The position numbers were made by a program, and so were the translations under genes. 64,000 bases of DNA from Stomorhina lunata (Eukaryota > Arthropoda > Insecta > Diptera > Rhiniidae), in NCBI GenBank assembly GCA_933228675.1, contig OW121741.1:112648361-112712360 (forward strand), in the 5' to 3' direction. How positions within the stretch are numbered: the first letter of the stretch is position 1; the number at the start of each line of letters is the position of its first letter. The notes under the pieces are model-generated. The model made no database searches, had not been told where the DNA came from, and saw nothing but the letters and a program-made list of their open reading frames with translations. Shown here piece by piece: positions 1 to 12,411 of the stretch.

Positions 1-1555
1 AAAATGGATTTGGACTTAAGGGTGGGTTCTGGTACCTTAAAGGGTGTAGAATAAGATGGAATGAGTTAGATTTCTGATTAAAATTTATTTACCCCATAAA
101 AAAGTAAAAACGGGGAAATCAATAAAAATGAGATAAACTTTTTATTTTTCTCAAAACCAAATTTTTATACACTCGGTCCCTTTTCTTGGAAAAGCAAAAA
201 TTTAAATGTTAATTTACTATAAGATTTTAAATTTTCTATATAGTAAATTTACATGTAAAATTTACTATACTTTTAAAATTTTGCATCAAACATTTACTAA
301 ACCGTCAATTGTGGCCCAAATTTAATCAAAACTTTAACTGGATATTAAAATATTAATTCACACCCGTTTTAATTTTTTTCCACTTAAATTTTTTTTCTAT
401 TTTTCAAATATTTTTGATTGCAATTATTTTCACATAAAACAAATGCAATTGTATAAATATCACATAAATATTTTGATAATAAATTTTATTACATAAAACA
501 ATATAAATTGTTTATTATTAATTAAAATGAAAAATATTTCTCATTTTTTTTTTCGTTGTTTTGGCCTTTCTTGTTTTTTCAACTCACCGCGCGCACATTG
601 ACCCACAAATGGGAAATTGCATGAACGATTGTAATTTTTTAATAATTTTATAGAGCATTTCATTTGGTTTTTTTCAAATTACATTTTTACTCAATGCCTT
701 TATGTTTACGTATGTATGTATGTACGTATGTTTTTGCCAATTATTTTCAGTTCTGTGAAAATAAATATTTACCCAACATCCATATGAAAATTAAATATGA
801 AGTCCGCAATTAAAAATCGTGAATATAAAAATTTATTCATTTATTATTTTTTTGCTGTTGTTGTTGTTGTTTTTGAAGAATTAAAATAAAATTGTAGAAG
901 AGAAATATCAATAAAAAAAAGAAAAAATTTCAACTAAAAGTAAACCACAATTATAAAAACTGTAAAAAATATTATTAAAAAAATTCGAAATTTATTTATG
1001 TGTGTACATTTAAGTGAAGAGTAAAACATTTAAATAACGTTAAATTGTAAGAAAAAAGTAAATAAATTTTGAACCGAATGAATGAGTGAACGCATGAATG
1101 TTGAATGTATGTTAAATAAACACATAAGTACTAGTACATGGTTGGTGCAAGGTGACTTCGATAAAGGCGAAATGAATGAATGAGAGTTATTTGTTGTTCT
1201 TGTTGTTGATTCTTTCCTTTTACCACCAGTTGTTTGAATAATGTGAATCGTTTTGTAGAAACGATTTTTTTATGACTTCCAAAGTTGCTGTATATAATAA
1301 ATTTTTGGTTTATATAGTGAGTTTTTGGGGTGATTTTACTTTATAATAACTTAATCGTGTATATTTACTACATACTATATGGTCAAACTTGGCATCAATT
1401 TTCTATAAAGTAAATTATTGGTTTGAATTTTGGATTAACGTCTTTGACTAACGTGTGTTGTGCAAGAATGTTTCTATTTCAGAAACAAAACCCCTGATTT
1501 CGTTAGAACTCAATCCAAATTGGTATCGATAGAATAGTGTAATACAGTCGGTGCA
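1..1555. other. AT-rich non-coding DNA
   Basis: No reading frame of note and no recognisable element. Two microsatellite-like runs are visible: a GTAT/GTAC run at about 707-730 and a TTG run at about 854-871. Both are common in fly intergenic and intronic DNA. Confidence 0.7.
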
Positions 1556-1559
1556 CAGT

Positions 1560-3085
1560 GGTATTTCTTCATATAGCTAAGTTCAAAAAATGGAAGGAGT
1601 GACCTTACAGCGATGAAATTTTTCATATTTATTCAGTTTTATATAGATAAGAAGAGTTCAAAAAATTATCGAAATCCGTCGATGCCTGCCTAGGACCCCA
1701 TTTTTTAACCTATTTTTCATCTCTACACAAAATTTGGTAAAAATTCATCACACGTCTATTAATTAATTAAAAAAATAAATAACTGTACTAATTTTGGATA
1801 AAATTCGTTGACTCCTTGGGTTACCTGCCTTGGACCCCCATGTTTTTACCAATTTTTCCTTTCAAAGTACACGTTGCAAATCTCAACAGAATTTCATTAA
1901 ATTTAACACACGTCTATTAAAACTCTATTAATTTTGGTTGAAACTATACCACCTCTTGGAGTACCTGTCTTGGGCCCCCGGTTTTTACCAAATTTTCTTT
2001 TTGATTTACAATCAACAATTTAAACAGAAATTCTGCACACGTCTATAGGTTGATCTAGAAAAGAGATTTACGAATTTTGGTGGAAATCAGTTGAATCCTT
2101 GGGTGCCTGCCTGGTACCCCAATTTTTCATCAGAACTTGAAAAAATCGTCACACGTCTATTTATTGATCAAAGAAAGAGATGCCTTGACTCTTTGAGGTA
2201 CTTGTCTTGGGCCCCTATTTTTCACTTATTATTGTTCTTAAAGCTTAAATAGGAACTCTCAACAGTATTTTAAAAAAATTCAGCACACATCTATTAGTTT
2301 TTCCAACAAAGAGCTCAACTAATTTTGGTTAAAATCCATCCACTCCTTGAGGTACCTGCTTTCGACTTCCATTTTTCACTTATTTTTCTTAGCAATGGAG
2401 CAATTCTCAACAGAATTTAACGTCTATTAGTTCACTCAGAAAAGTACTAAGCTCTACAAAAATTGGTTAAGTTCCGTCCGTTTTCCTACTGGACTTACAC
2501 TTAAATTCAATTTTATTCAAAAGTTACGCCTAAACGACTGCAATACTTTTTGCATAAATTATGCGTAACAATTTGTATGACTTTTTTTTAGAAATTTTTA
2601 AACTTTGTTCTACGATCGGTAAATTTTTTTCGCAAATTCTAAAGAAGAGACTTTTACCTTTTACATGGTTGCAGTAGGAGCACCGAGCAAAACCGAGCCA
2701 ACTTAGTTTTTGTCCAAAGAAAAACAAAAACACTGAATTTTGTAGAGCTTTTTTGATTTTCTGATATATCCTTAAATATTGACTAGATTAAGTTATTTTT
2801 TTTCTGCAGGCTAAAATCAAGGTCCTGTTTATTAATTAAATCGACATCAAGATTAAAGTTGTGAAACTATGTTCTATGCATGAGCTTCTGAGTTTGATAA
2901 AAAATTGTATCACTTTTCGTCTTAAAACGTTAGGCACATTTCAATACCTTTTTTTATTAACATTTTACATTGGTAATCATTCTCTAGGCACTTCTCTAAA
3001 GAATTGCATCATTAGATTTTTTAAAAGCTGTGGTCAAAAAATGTCTTTTTTGCAGCAAAAATACTATAGTGCGGTGCTCCAGTAA
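1560..3085 (+). repeat. Interspersed repeat, copy A, with internal ~140-bp tandem units
   Basis: The left part (about 1680-2460) holds about six decayed tandem units. Each carries a variant of ACCTGCCTTGGACCCC (near 1683, 1824, 1964, 2104, 2200 and 2352) and a variant of CACACGTCTATTA, with spacing mostly near 140 bp. The right part (about 2460-3080) is not tandem. Much of the block reappears in inverted orientation at 49435-50317, including the segments GCCTAAACGACTGCAA and TCCAAAGAAAAACAAAAAC. Two diverged copies in opposite orientation indicate a dispersed, probably non-autonomous mobile element. Its two small open frames (2530-2733 minus, 2861-3085 plus) resemble nothing I know. No terminal inverted repeat or target duplication was identified, so the class is open; a Helitron-like element carrying tandem repeats is one possibility. 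Confidence 0.65.
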
Positions 3086-3109
3086 ATCTATAGAGTTTGA
3101 TATCCTACT

Positions 3110-4135
3110 GTCACGGATGAGCACTTTCGCTATCTCCTTGACATGATTGAGAAGCACCAAAATAGACTTCAAAGCATTGGCCTATACGTATAAGTTTTAT
3201 TCCATTTTCGGTAGAAAATAGACTATAAGTATTGACCAATACATATGAGTTTTATTCCATTTTCGTTAGAATATAGGTAGTGTAGATATTTTGAAGATCA
3301 GTTGGATTAACGTATCTCTTATTCTATTTAAAAAAACAGAGGCTCTTGATTACTTCTATTGACATTTAAAAAATATGTTCTTGATGTTTTGGTCATGAAT
3401 TTTCAGCGTCCAATTCCTCAATATTTACACCATCTATGAATACAGATGAAGTATCATAACTACCGAGCGTTTATTCGTGTGCATTAAAGTCGACTCTATT
3501 CACATGATCCCATTTAAAGATGGTTTCGATATCGCGATTATATGATACATTCATGTTTAGTCTCATTGCTTCAATCGGTAAAATACTCGGGGTATGATGT
3601 TTCTGTCATCAGCAGAAGACTAGAGAGGATTACAATTTTGATATAGAAGGTTATTAAAGAACTCAAGAAATAGAGAAGAAGCAAGAATAGCGCCTTACGG
3701 TATATCTTGAATTAATCTTGAACTCTTTAGATGTGATCCCAACTAAAATAACTCATATTGTGCGACGACTCAGGAATATCGATATATATCGAGACAAGTT
3801 ATAACTGACATCAAAAGCGCACAAATTTAGATTAAGTTGCACTATGCTTCACTCTATCGAATGGCTTGGAGATATCTGAAAGGCACAACTTTACTTCGCT
3901 AGAAGTAATTTTTTTTCAATAAGAATGCTAGTAAGTCTTTCGAAGAGCGTCCCCTACTAAATCCATACTGGCGATCGCTAAGTATGTTATAAAGTTCCAA
4001 ATATTTAACCAAATAATGATTAACCATATTTCCTTTTACCTTAGAAAATGTAGAACAAATTGCTATTAGACGGTTACTTGTTGCTAGCCTCTCTACTTTT
4101 GGAGATTGGTGTAACATTAGCGACCCTTCGGCACA
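3110..4135 (-). pseudogene. Decayed LINE reverse transcriptase fragment (possibly CR1/L2-like)
   Basis: Read on the minus strand, 4117-3899 encodes a reverse-transcriptase stretch including SDRQYGFSRGRSSKDLLAFL, typical of fingers/palm motif 2 of non-LTR retrotransposons. Past the stop, shifted frames keep recognisable pieces: a DISKPFDRV segment (3840-3890, normally DISKAFDRV with the first catalytic Asp), FINDLL and a degenerate ADD box near 3600-3660, and a YILTKME segment near 3260. Several stops and frameshifts break it, so it is inactive. A local ~55-bp duplication (GTTTTATTCCATTTTCG at 3194 and again at 3249) lies in its 3' half. The clade is a tentative guess from motif flavour. Similar relics occur near 47.2 and 58.4 kb on the same strand. 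Confidence 0.7.
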
Positions 4136-4389
4136 AATATAAAATAGTTTGCGTAAAAGAGCACTGCTTTAAGACCATTGCTTGTGTGAATGCCAGCCAG
4201 TATGTCAGTGCTCCCACATAAAAAACTTACGAAAATACAAAAATATAAAAAGAAAAGAAGGTTTATGTCCATCTGTCAGATAAAAGCGGGATAGCTCCTT
4301 AGCTACAAGAGGTAAAGAGACAAAATTGTATAAAACTATTTTTGATATGTAACAGAAGTTGTGTACTTTTAGTACGGTTTAGATTTAGT
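4136..4389. other. Non-coding spacer
   Basis: Nothing recognisable. It lies between the LINE relic and a degenerate tandem repeat. Confidence 0.5.
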
Positions 4390-4740
4390 TAGAGCTCCTA
4401 TATAACCCCGCCCCATGAAACAAATGAATGCTGATAAATTGCATACAATTGTAATACGAGCTATGACGACTAAATTAAGAATAGAGAAGTTTTATGCAAC
4501 TGTTGGTCAGTGTATCAAATTTTATAGGAATCGGTCCATATTTGACTATAGCTTTTATATAAAAAACACTCCCAGAAACCAAAAACAAATGCAGCAAAGG
4601 CCAGTAAAAAGCTATTGAATTAGAGATTATGACAGCTATGGCCACTAATTTTGCAGAAACAAGCTTCATATAAATACGAGCCAGTGTGCAAAATTTTGTT
4701 ACAATCGGTCAACATTTGGCTATAATTCTTATAGATTAGA
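4390..4740. repeat. Degenerate tandem repeat, ~160-175 bp unit, about two copies
   Basis: TCGGTCCATATTTGACTATAG at 4531 recurs in diverged form at 4705 (TCGGTCAACATTTGGCTATA), a spacing of 174 bp. CTATGACGACTAA near 4462 pairs with CTATGGCCACTAA near 4635. From memory, phrases like these recur as dispersed repeats in higher-fly genomes; I cannot test that here. The small overlapping open frames in both directions (4415-4618 and 4475-4669) are accidental. Confidence 0.5.
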
Positions 4741-5335
4741 TAAATAAGATAGATAAATTTCTTCTTTATTTTTTCAAAATCGTTACAATAATTGAGTTAA
4801 GTATTAGTTTTAACAATTTGTTTTTTTTTAAGAAGAAGAATACGGCTTGGTTTTAAAATGTAAACCTTTAGCCGGTAATTGGTTTTAAACATTAACATAT
4901 AATTTAATAATTAAATTCCCTAGTTAAGTTATATCTGTATTTTACAGCTTCTTTTATATATTTATAAAGGCCTAGCTAACTCTCATCTTCACTGTTTAGA
5001 ACGCTTACTATTTCATCCTCATTAAGCCATAAACGTTTGAAGTATTTCATTCTTAAAAAATAAAGCACGGGACATTTTCCGATAAAGTGCTGCGTAGACT
5101 CAATTTCCCCTAGATTACACATGGAACATAGCCTGTCATCACCTTGCCGATATTGATTTCCATTTGATATAAGCAAGTCTCCTCTAGCTTTCATTATATA
5201 ACTTATTTGAGTTTGGTAATAGTGTTCATTACAATAAGTCAATCCTTTTGAGTGATCAAGGTATTGGTAGATTCTAGATTGACTCTATTGTGCTTTGGTT
5301 AAGTGATTTTGGTAGCTTTCTGCCTTCATTCTCGT
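4741..5335 (-). pseudogene. 3' fragment of a LINE: C-terminal CCHC region and 3' UTR
   Basis: The minus-strand frame 5242-4976 (88 aa, open further upstream to about 5300) ends in a Cys-Cys-His-Cys pattern, CSMCNLGEIESTQHFIGKC. This is the zinc-binding motif found downstream of the reverse transcriptase in many insect non-LTR elements. The frame then stops, and the AT-rich 235 bp after it reads like a 3' UTR ending in a TATCTA-rich tail (about 4741-4765). No reverse transcriptase domain precedes it, so this is a 5'-truncated or eroded copy. Its CCHC spacing and neighbouring residues differ from the R1-like element at 28.4-30.9 kb, so it is a different family. The protein fragment is not a host gene. 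Confidence 0.6.
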
Positions 5336-8280
5336 TACTAATTCCTATAATTCTTATATATTTGTAACATCCAATTTTTATATCTACAATCATAAAGATT
5401 CGGAGATACAAGCAGCATATTAAAATTGCATCAGAGTCAAGACTTTATATACGGTATTAGGAACTCCCAACAAAATGTATGGACTTGTTGTATTACTATC
5501 AACATGTTTATCCTAAATAAATATTAAGCTAATCGAAAAGTATTTAACAGACTATTAATGCTAAGCTTCACCAGGTTATCAGATTAAATTTTGTGCAAAG
5601 TAAATACTAGGGAATCCACTTACATACTTTTAAATGTTGAACTATAAAACTCCTGCAATCGAATTTAGTCCAAATATTTTGCTAACAATACCAACTAGAA
5701 AAGTTGTTACTTTTTTCGAATTTGGTCCACATTTTAAATAAGATATATGAGAGATATTTCTAAATTTATCCCAACTTGATGGTGGGTATATAACACTCTT
5801 ACTTGTTTACTTTACTGTGGCTTTATTTATGAACTTTCTTCAAAATATCTTGAGATTTATTAGTCCTCAAGGTGCAGAGTTACTTTATGCTACATTCCAG
5901 GTGTCACTTTATTATTTCATATAAATTTATAAAAAAAACATCATTTAAACTTCTGTTTCATTTCTATCCATTCGTTCGATATTTCTCGCTTGTTTGTTGG
6001 GTTCTTTGGTTGAATGGTTGGTTGAATGACCACTAGAAACTTTAAACCGCTTTTATTATGTTCAATGTACCCCGAGTATTCATAAATAGTATTTATATTT
6101 GTGTTCTGTTTATGTCTGTACTCATATATGAAAGCGGTCATACAAACAAACTCTTTTTAACCTACAGAATAACAGAATAATAACAAAAACATTGAAAAAA
6201 AGAGTGAAAAATAAATACAAATACCCAATATACAGCATGTGTTTGTATGTAAGTGGAACATGCATGCACGATCTTGCTGTTTTATTTGTAATATGCATCA
6301 TTGAACTAAAGTGTTGAAAGTCAAATTAGTACCGTGTTTGGATTTTTTAATTAAAATATATATTTTTTTTGCGCATAACTTCTATACATTGTATTAATAC
6401 ATATGAAGGAGTGTATACAAAAACACATTAACACAGACAAACAGTTTAAAATGGACTAATATATACACATACTTACTTATAAGTGTGCATGATTTTAAAT
6501 CCCAGGAAACATAGAAGCTTAATTAAGAATCTAGAATCATACATTTTTTAAAAGCTTTTGAATAAAGTTTAACATGTTTGATATTAAAGCTTAAGTCATA
6601 TTTAATAAAATTTTCAGTGAAGTGTTTGCTGGGATATAACATAAAAAACTGTATGCTCTTTGTATTGCCTTTATTTTTAACCCGCTTTTTTATGATTAAC
6701 AATACGACTAACAATAAATGAATGAAATTTTACTAAAAAGAGTAAGACAATCTTTTGGCCGGTCAAATCCGACTATTTGATACTCTTCACTATTAAGGTC
6801 AAATATAGACTAATTTTCAGGAAATTTATAACATTTTTTGATTTTCTGAATAGAAGGACTTAGAGATTAATATCTTAATATCTTATTCGATACAGATCGA
6901 AAACACAGAATCTTAAGCAACTATTCCGTAATATATTTTAGGGATATTTTAAATAACTTAATTTGCAAAAAGTTTTATAAATATGATAAATTTGATATAA
7001 ATTTGATATCATACCCATTTGTTTGTCAAAACATTTAGTTTAAATGTAATTCTTTTACTACAAAAAACTATTGATAAATAAATTACAATGAAGTGAACCT
7101 TATATGTTATATACTTATTATTTATATTATCCCAAAAGTATGCAGCACAAATGTTTCTGAAATATCTTACATTTCGATCGATATCAAATGCGACGATTTG
7201 GCTTCTGATGTTTTATGAGAACTAGGGAATTTGTTGATAGGGACCAAATTTCTGCATAGAAAAATCTTTTAAAATGTGACCTTTATGTTTATCAAAGCAA
7301 ATCAAAGTCCCAGCCGGACTCGATTGTTGTCGATTTAACAATTAGGGGGTGATTATGAGTCGATTGGTATACTTAAATAAAAAATCGTCACAAACATCAG
7401 CACAAACCCAATATACCCTTTCTACCCAAAAATTGTGAAGGGTAAAAATCGGATGTTGTATTTTATTTTGTTCATTTTATATTTTTGTTTTTATTTTTGC
7501 CACATTTTTAGTTTTTGTTTTTGTGGACCAAAATAACTGTTATTTTACAGTTATTGGCGCATATTCTACTTTTATTTATAACGTTATAAAACAAATTCAT
7601 ATACAAAAAATAAAAATATAACTGAAGACAATAAAAAAAAATCCTATGAATATTTTCGTATATGAAAGAAATGTGTTAACAGAACTGTTTTCTGTTTTTG
7701 TGAAAGTAGCTCTGTAATGAATTGAATAGTTTGTATTGTATTTTGAATTTCTTAAAAAAATAGATCAACCAGTTTTTTAGAGTCATTGAGAAGAATGATT
7801 GGTATTTTTTTAACTCAGCTAAAATTGGAATTGATTTAATGTGTAAGTCAGGTTAAGCTCACGAGGGAAGTCAGCTTAAGTTGGTTCCGATGTATGGTTT
7901 GTGGTTTCCGCAAGTGACAACAAATAAAAATTCCAAGACGTCCATTGAAAATATAGACGCGCATCTGGTCCAAAGCTTAAGAATCCATTTATATGGGAAA
8001 AAATTTATTCTTTTATTGCTTTTGCGAAATTTCAACTAAACATAATTAACTTTTACAAGAATAACAGCTTAATTTCAAATACTCCAAGGAAAAAATCAAT
8101 GAAGTTGTATTAGAGTTATTGCAATTTTACCCCGAAAGTTCATGTCCCTGAAAAGGCGCCTAAAAATATGCACCAAATTTTTTTTGTAAATTAAGAAATT
8201 CCAAAATTTGACATGATTTATCATTTTATAGCACGTAAGTACAAATTTTACTTGTAACATGATATTTCTCATGACATAAT
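5336..8280. other. AT-rich non-coding DNA
   Basis: No gene or element identified. Open frames here (5941-6141 and 6523-6714, both minus) are short and have no recognisable domain. A short motif near 7345-7376, containing GAGTCGATTGG, recurs near 36440-36470 and may be part of a dispersed repeat. Confidence 0.6.
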
Positions 8281-9618
8281 AATTTTTTATTGAAAATTTT
8301 TTTTCAAAAATTTTTATATAGACAATCGTTTAATATACAGTTTTTCCTATTAAAAATTTTAATTATATTTTCTTTTTTTATTAAAAAATTTGTATTAAAA
8401 TTTTTACGATATCAATTTTTTTCTATAAAGAATTTCGATTTTAAAATTTTTTCTATAGAAAAATTTTCATTATAATTTTTTTTATAGAAAAATTTTCATA
8501 ATACAATTTTTTCTATTAAAACATTTTTGTTATAAAAGTTTTCTTTAGAAAATTTTTCATTATAAATATTTCTTATAAAAAATTATAATATAATATTTCT
8601 TATATTATAAATATAATATTTCTTATAAAAAATTATAAATTATAAAATTTTCCTTATAAAATTTTTTCCATAGAAAAATTTTATTATAAAATTTTTTCTA
8701 TTAAAAAATTTTCATTATAAAATTTTCATATAAAATTTTTTTATAGAAAAATTTTCATTGTAAAATTTTTTCTATAGAAAAATTTTTATTATAAAATTTT
8801 ATGTGTAGAAAAATTTTTATTATACAATTTTATGTGTAGAAAAATTTTAATAATAAAAAATTTTTCTATAGAAAAATTTTCATTACAAAATTTTTCAATG
8901 GAAAAATTTTCATTATAAAATTTTTCAAGAAAAAAATTTTATAATGAAAATTTGAATTATAAAATTTTTTCTTTAGAAAAAATGTTCATTACAAATTTTT
9001 CTATAGAAAAAATTTTCATTATAAAATTTTTTCTATAGAAAAAATTTTCGTTATAAAATTTTTCTATAGAAAAAATTTTCATTATAAAATTTTTTCTATA
9101 GAAAAAATTTTCATTATAAAATTTTTTCTATAGAAAAAATTTTCATTCTAAAATTTTTTCTATAGAAAAAATTTTTGTTATAAAATTTTTTCTATAGAAA
9201 AAATTTTCATTATAAAATTTTTTTCTATAGAAAAAATTTTCATTATAAAATTTTTTCTATAGAAAAAATTTTCATTATTAAATTTTTTCTATAGATAAAA
9301 TTTTCATTATAAAATTTTTTCTATAGAAAAAATTTTCATTACAAAATTTTTTCGATAGAAAAAATTTTCATTATAAAATTTTTTCGATAGAAAAAATTTT
9401 CATTATAAAATTTTTTCGATAGAAAAAATTTTCATTATAAAATTTTTTCTATAGAAGAAATTTTCATTATAAAATTTTTTCTATAGAAAAAGTTTCCATT
9501 ATAAAATGTTTTCTATAGAAAAAATTTTCAAATGTTTTCTATAGAAAAAATGTTCACTATAAAAGTTTTTCTATAGAAAAAATGTTCATTATAAAATTTT
9601 TTCTTTAGAAAAATTTCA
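8281..9618. repeat. Tandem array, ~32-bp unit with TTTTCTATAGAAAA core and CATTATA block
   Basis: From about 9000 to 9500 the units are nearly uniform: the palindromic core TTTTCTATAGAAAA, then an A/T link, then CATTATAAAA, repeating every ~32 bp. Towards the left edge (8281-8900) units become increasingly degenerate. A local variant TTTTCGATAGAAAA spreads over several neighbouring units around 9350-9430, as expected from unequal exchange. The 61-aa frame at 8290-8475 is a repeat artefact. Confidence 0.9.
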
Positions 9619-11824
9619 ACCTTCAATAGGTTTGTTACATCGTTATATCATTTGAAATCAAATATTTATCTTCTCACTTCATTAATCTATCCCAATTATT
9701 TGATAAAGCAGGGCATGATAGCTAAATTCATAACATGTATGAATGTTCTGTAGTTAGTCAAGCCCTATGCTATTTAGGTCAGAGGTGGTTTTTTCCTGTA
9801 TAGGGTCAAATGTAGGCCGACTATCTCGAAATTTGGCAAATTGATTACAGATTTTACAAAAAATATGTATGAAAAAAAAAAAAAACTTAAAATTCTCATT
9901 ACCTTCAGATTTACGAGCGTTTTAGTGATTTTTGTCCAATTTTGACTATGGTCCAATATGCACCGATTTCATCGAAATTTTGATTTAAGTTTATATAAAC
10001 AGTAGTTTTTTTTAATTTCATGAAAAATATTAATACTTGTGTCCAAAACATCAATTCCGGGAAGTGTTACCTATTGGATGTACTATAAATGATGGACTTA
10101 TTTTGACGGGTTTCAATATTCAAAATTATCTCTACCAAAATTATCAAAATTATCAAACTTCCTCAAATTATCTTTAGAATTGCAACCTGTACTTTGATTA
10201 CATGGTTTACATGGGGGTCCAGCTGATGTATAACTTATTATGATATACTTATGTACTAAGAATTAATTAAACTTACGTTTATAAAAATGCCAAATCCAAC
10301 AAAAATTTTTTAATATTCTTTTTCATTAAGTTTATGCAAATTTTTGAAAATCTCAAAAAGTTGATTTGAAAGATAATACTTACTTTTTGGATAAAATTAT
10401 GTAGAAATGTAACCTTATTTTAATAACTTTTTGTTTTGAAATTTGTATCAGAGGATTTTACTTTAGGAAGACTGCTTCAAATCAAAAACTTAATTTGGTC
10501 AAAATGAAAGATAGTTCCCTTGGATTTGTGGTCCCGATATAAATTTTTAAAAAAGTTTACAGCAAATCATATTTTCAATGTAGTTTCATATATTCCCCAA
10601 CTTTTTTTGCCCCCATTTTATTGTTGACTTATGCATCAGTTATTTAAATTATTTTCTCATTTTAGTTATTATTTAAGCAAACATTAATGAAAAAATATTA
10701 TATTGTAAAAACTACATGACAGACAAAAATGTGGAAGTGAAACATTCTTGTGAAAAAATTTCCAATAAAAAATAGTGAATATGTATTTGTTTATTTTCTT
10801 TTACAAATGAATTCTTTGTGCTGGTTTTCTCATTTAACTTATGTTATGTATAAATTTATGTGTTTGTGAGTGTATGAAAATATGGTAAAAGAAAATGTAA
10901 CAAATTAAAATTAAATACCACAATTATTAAAAAAATATTCATACATACATGAACTCACTTACACAGACAGATAATTGTTAAAAAATAAAGAAATATTTCA
11001 AACTAAAAAGAATGAGAGTGGGTCAATTAAAATTGTAAAATATGTTCAAACAATTTGAAATTTTAATTTTTTTATGTGTCAGTTGATTTTGTTTTAGTGT
11101 TTTCCTTTTGCAAATTTATCAAACACTGGCACGGTTTAGTTTCTTTTTTGGGGAACTTTGTATGATTGTTTGGTTAATAAGGATATTTTTTAAAGGTTTA
11201 AAATGCTTTGAGATATAAAACAAAAATTCAATCACAATATGAAGACAATGAAGACCTCGGCTAAAGTTAAGAAATTTAAATATACATACACAAGAATTCA
11301 AAATATATTGAGAAATAGATAAGGAGTGTTCCCCATTAAATATGAATTTACAATATTCTGCCTTACATATCCCAGAAGTCAAGCAACTTTTTAAAAGAGC
11401 TTTGTCAGAAATGCAGCTCGTTTTGTTAAATGCAAAAAACTTAAAGAAAAAATGCAAGTTAAATTTTATACAAAAGCAAATTTTAAATTATTAGTAAAAC
11501 TTTCTATAATTTACTTATTTCTTCTAATTACGGCCTGTGAAGGATATGTAGGACTTAGTTGCTTCAAATTTGAAACTATTAATTATTTATCTTAATACTT
11601 TATTATTTATAATTCTTTTTACTTCTGTATATACTCGTATTTATAATTAATTTATAACATTTTCATGATACTGTTGGCTTTATGGTTAAATAATCATTAA
11701 TATTGCCTAAGACAATCATTAATTTGGAGCTTTGAAGTGACAATTTTATGTTTTATTAGCTTTTTATTTCACAAAAAGTCTGTTTTATGTTTAAGTGATT
11801 TCAAAAGGATTTTATTGCGATGGA
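9619..11824. other. AT-rich non-coding DNA
   Basis: Nothing identified. The 112-aa minus frame at 11119-11457 has no domain I recognise and lies in low-complexity AT-rich DNA; I do not call it a gene. Confidence 0.6.
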
Positions 11825-12411
11825 AACAAAAAACTTTTCTTAAAGCTTAAATTTCCTATAGCAAATATTTCACTGATCTCACACTTTTCTAAAGAAAACT
11901 TTTCTTAGAGCTTATAGTTTTCTATAGAAATATTTTCACAGAGCTCAAACTTTTCAATAGCTTTTTGCAGAGCCCAAATTTTCGAAAGAGAACTTTTAAC
12001 AAAGCTCAAACTTTTCTAAAGAAATTTTTTCAGAAAGTTTAAACTTTTCTAAAGAAAACTTTTAACAAAGATCAAAGTTTTCTAAAGAGATCTTTTAACA
12101 AAGTTCAAGCTTTTCTAAAGAAAACTTTTAACTGAGCTTAAATGTCTCTAAATAAATTTGTGATAGAGCTTAAACTTTTCTAGAGAAAATTTTTCACAGA
12201 ATTCAAACTACTCTTAAGAAAATTTTGACAGAGTTTAAACTTAAAAAAAAACTATTAACAAAGTTCAAACTGTTTTAAAGAAAACTTTTGGCAAAGTTCC
12301 AACTTTTCTTAAGAAAACTTTTAAAAAAATTCAAACTTTTCTAGAGAAAACTTTTTACAGAGGTCAAAGTTTTCTAAAAGAAACTTTTGACAGAGCTCAA
12401 ACTTTTCTATA

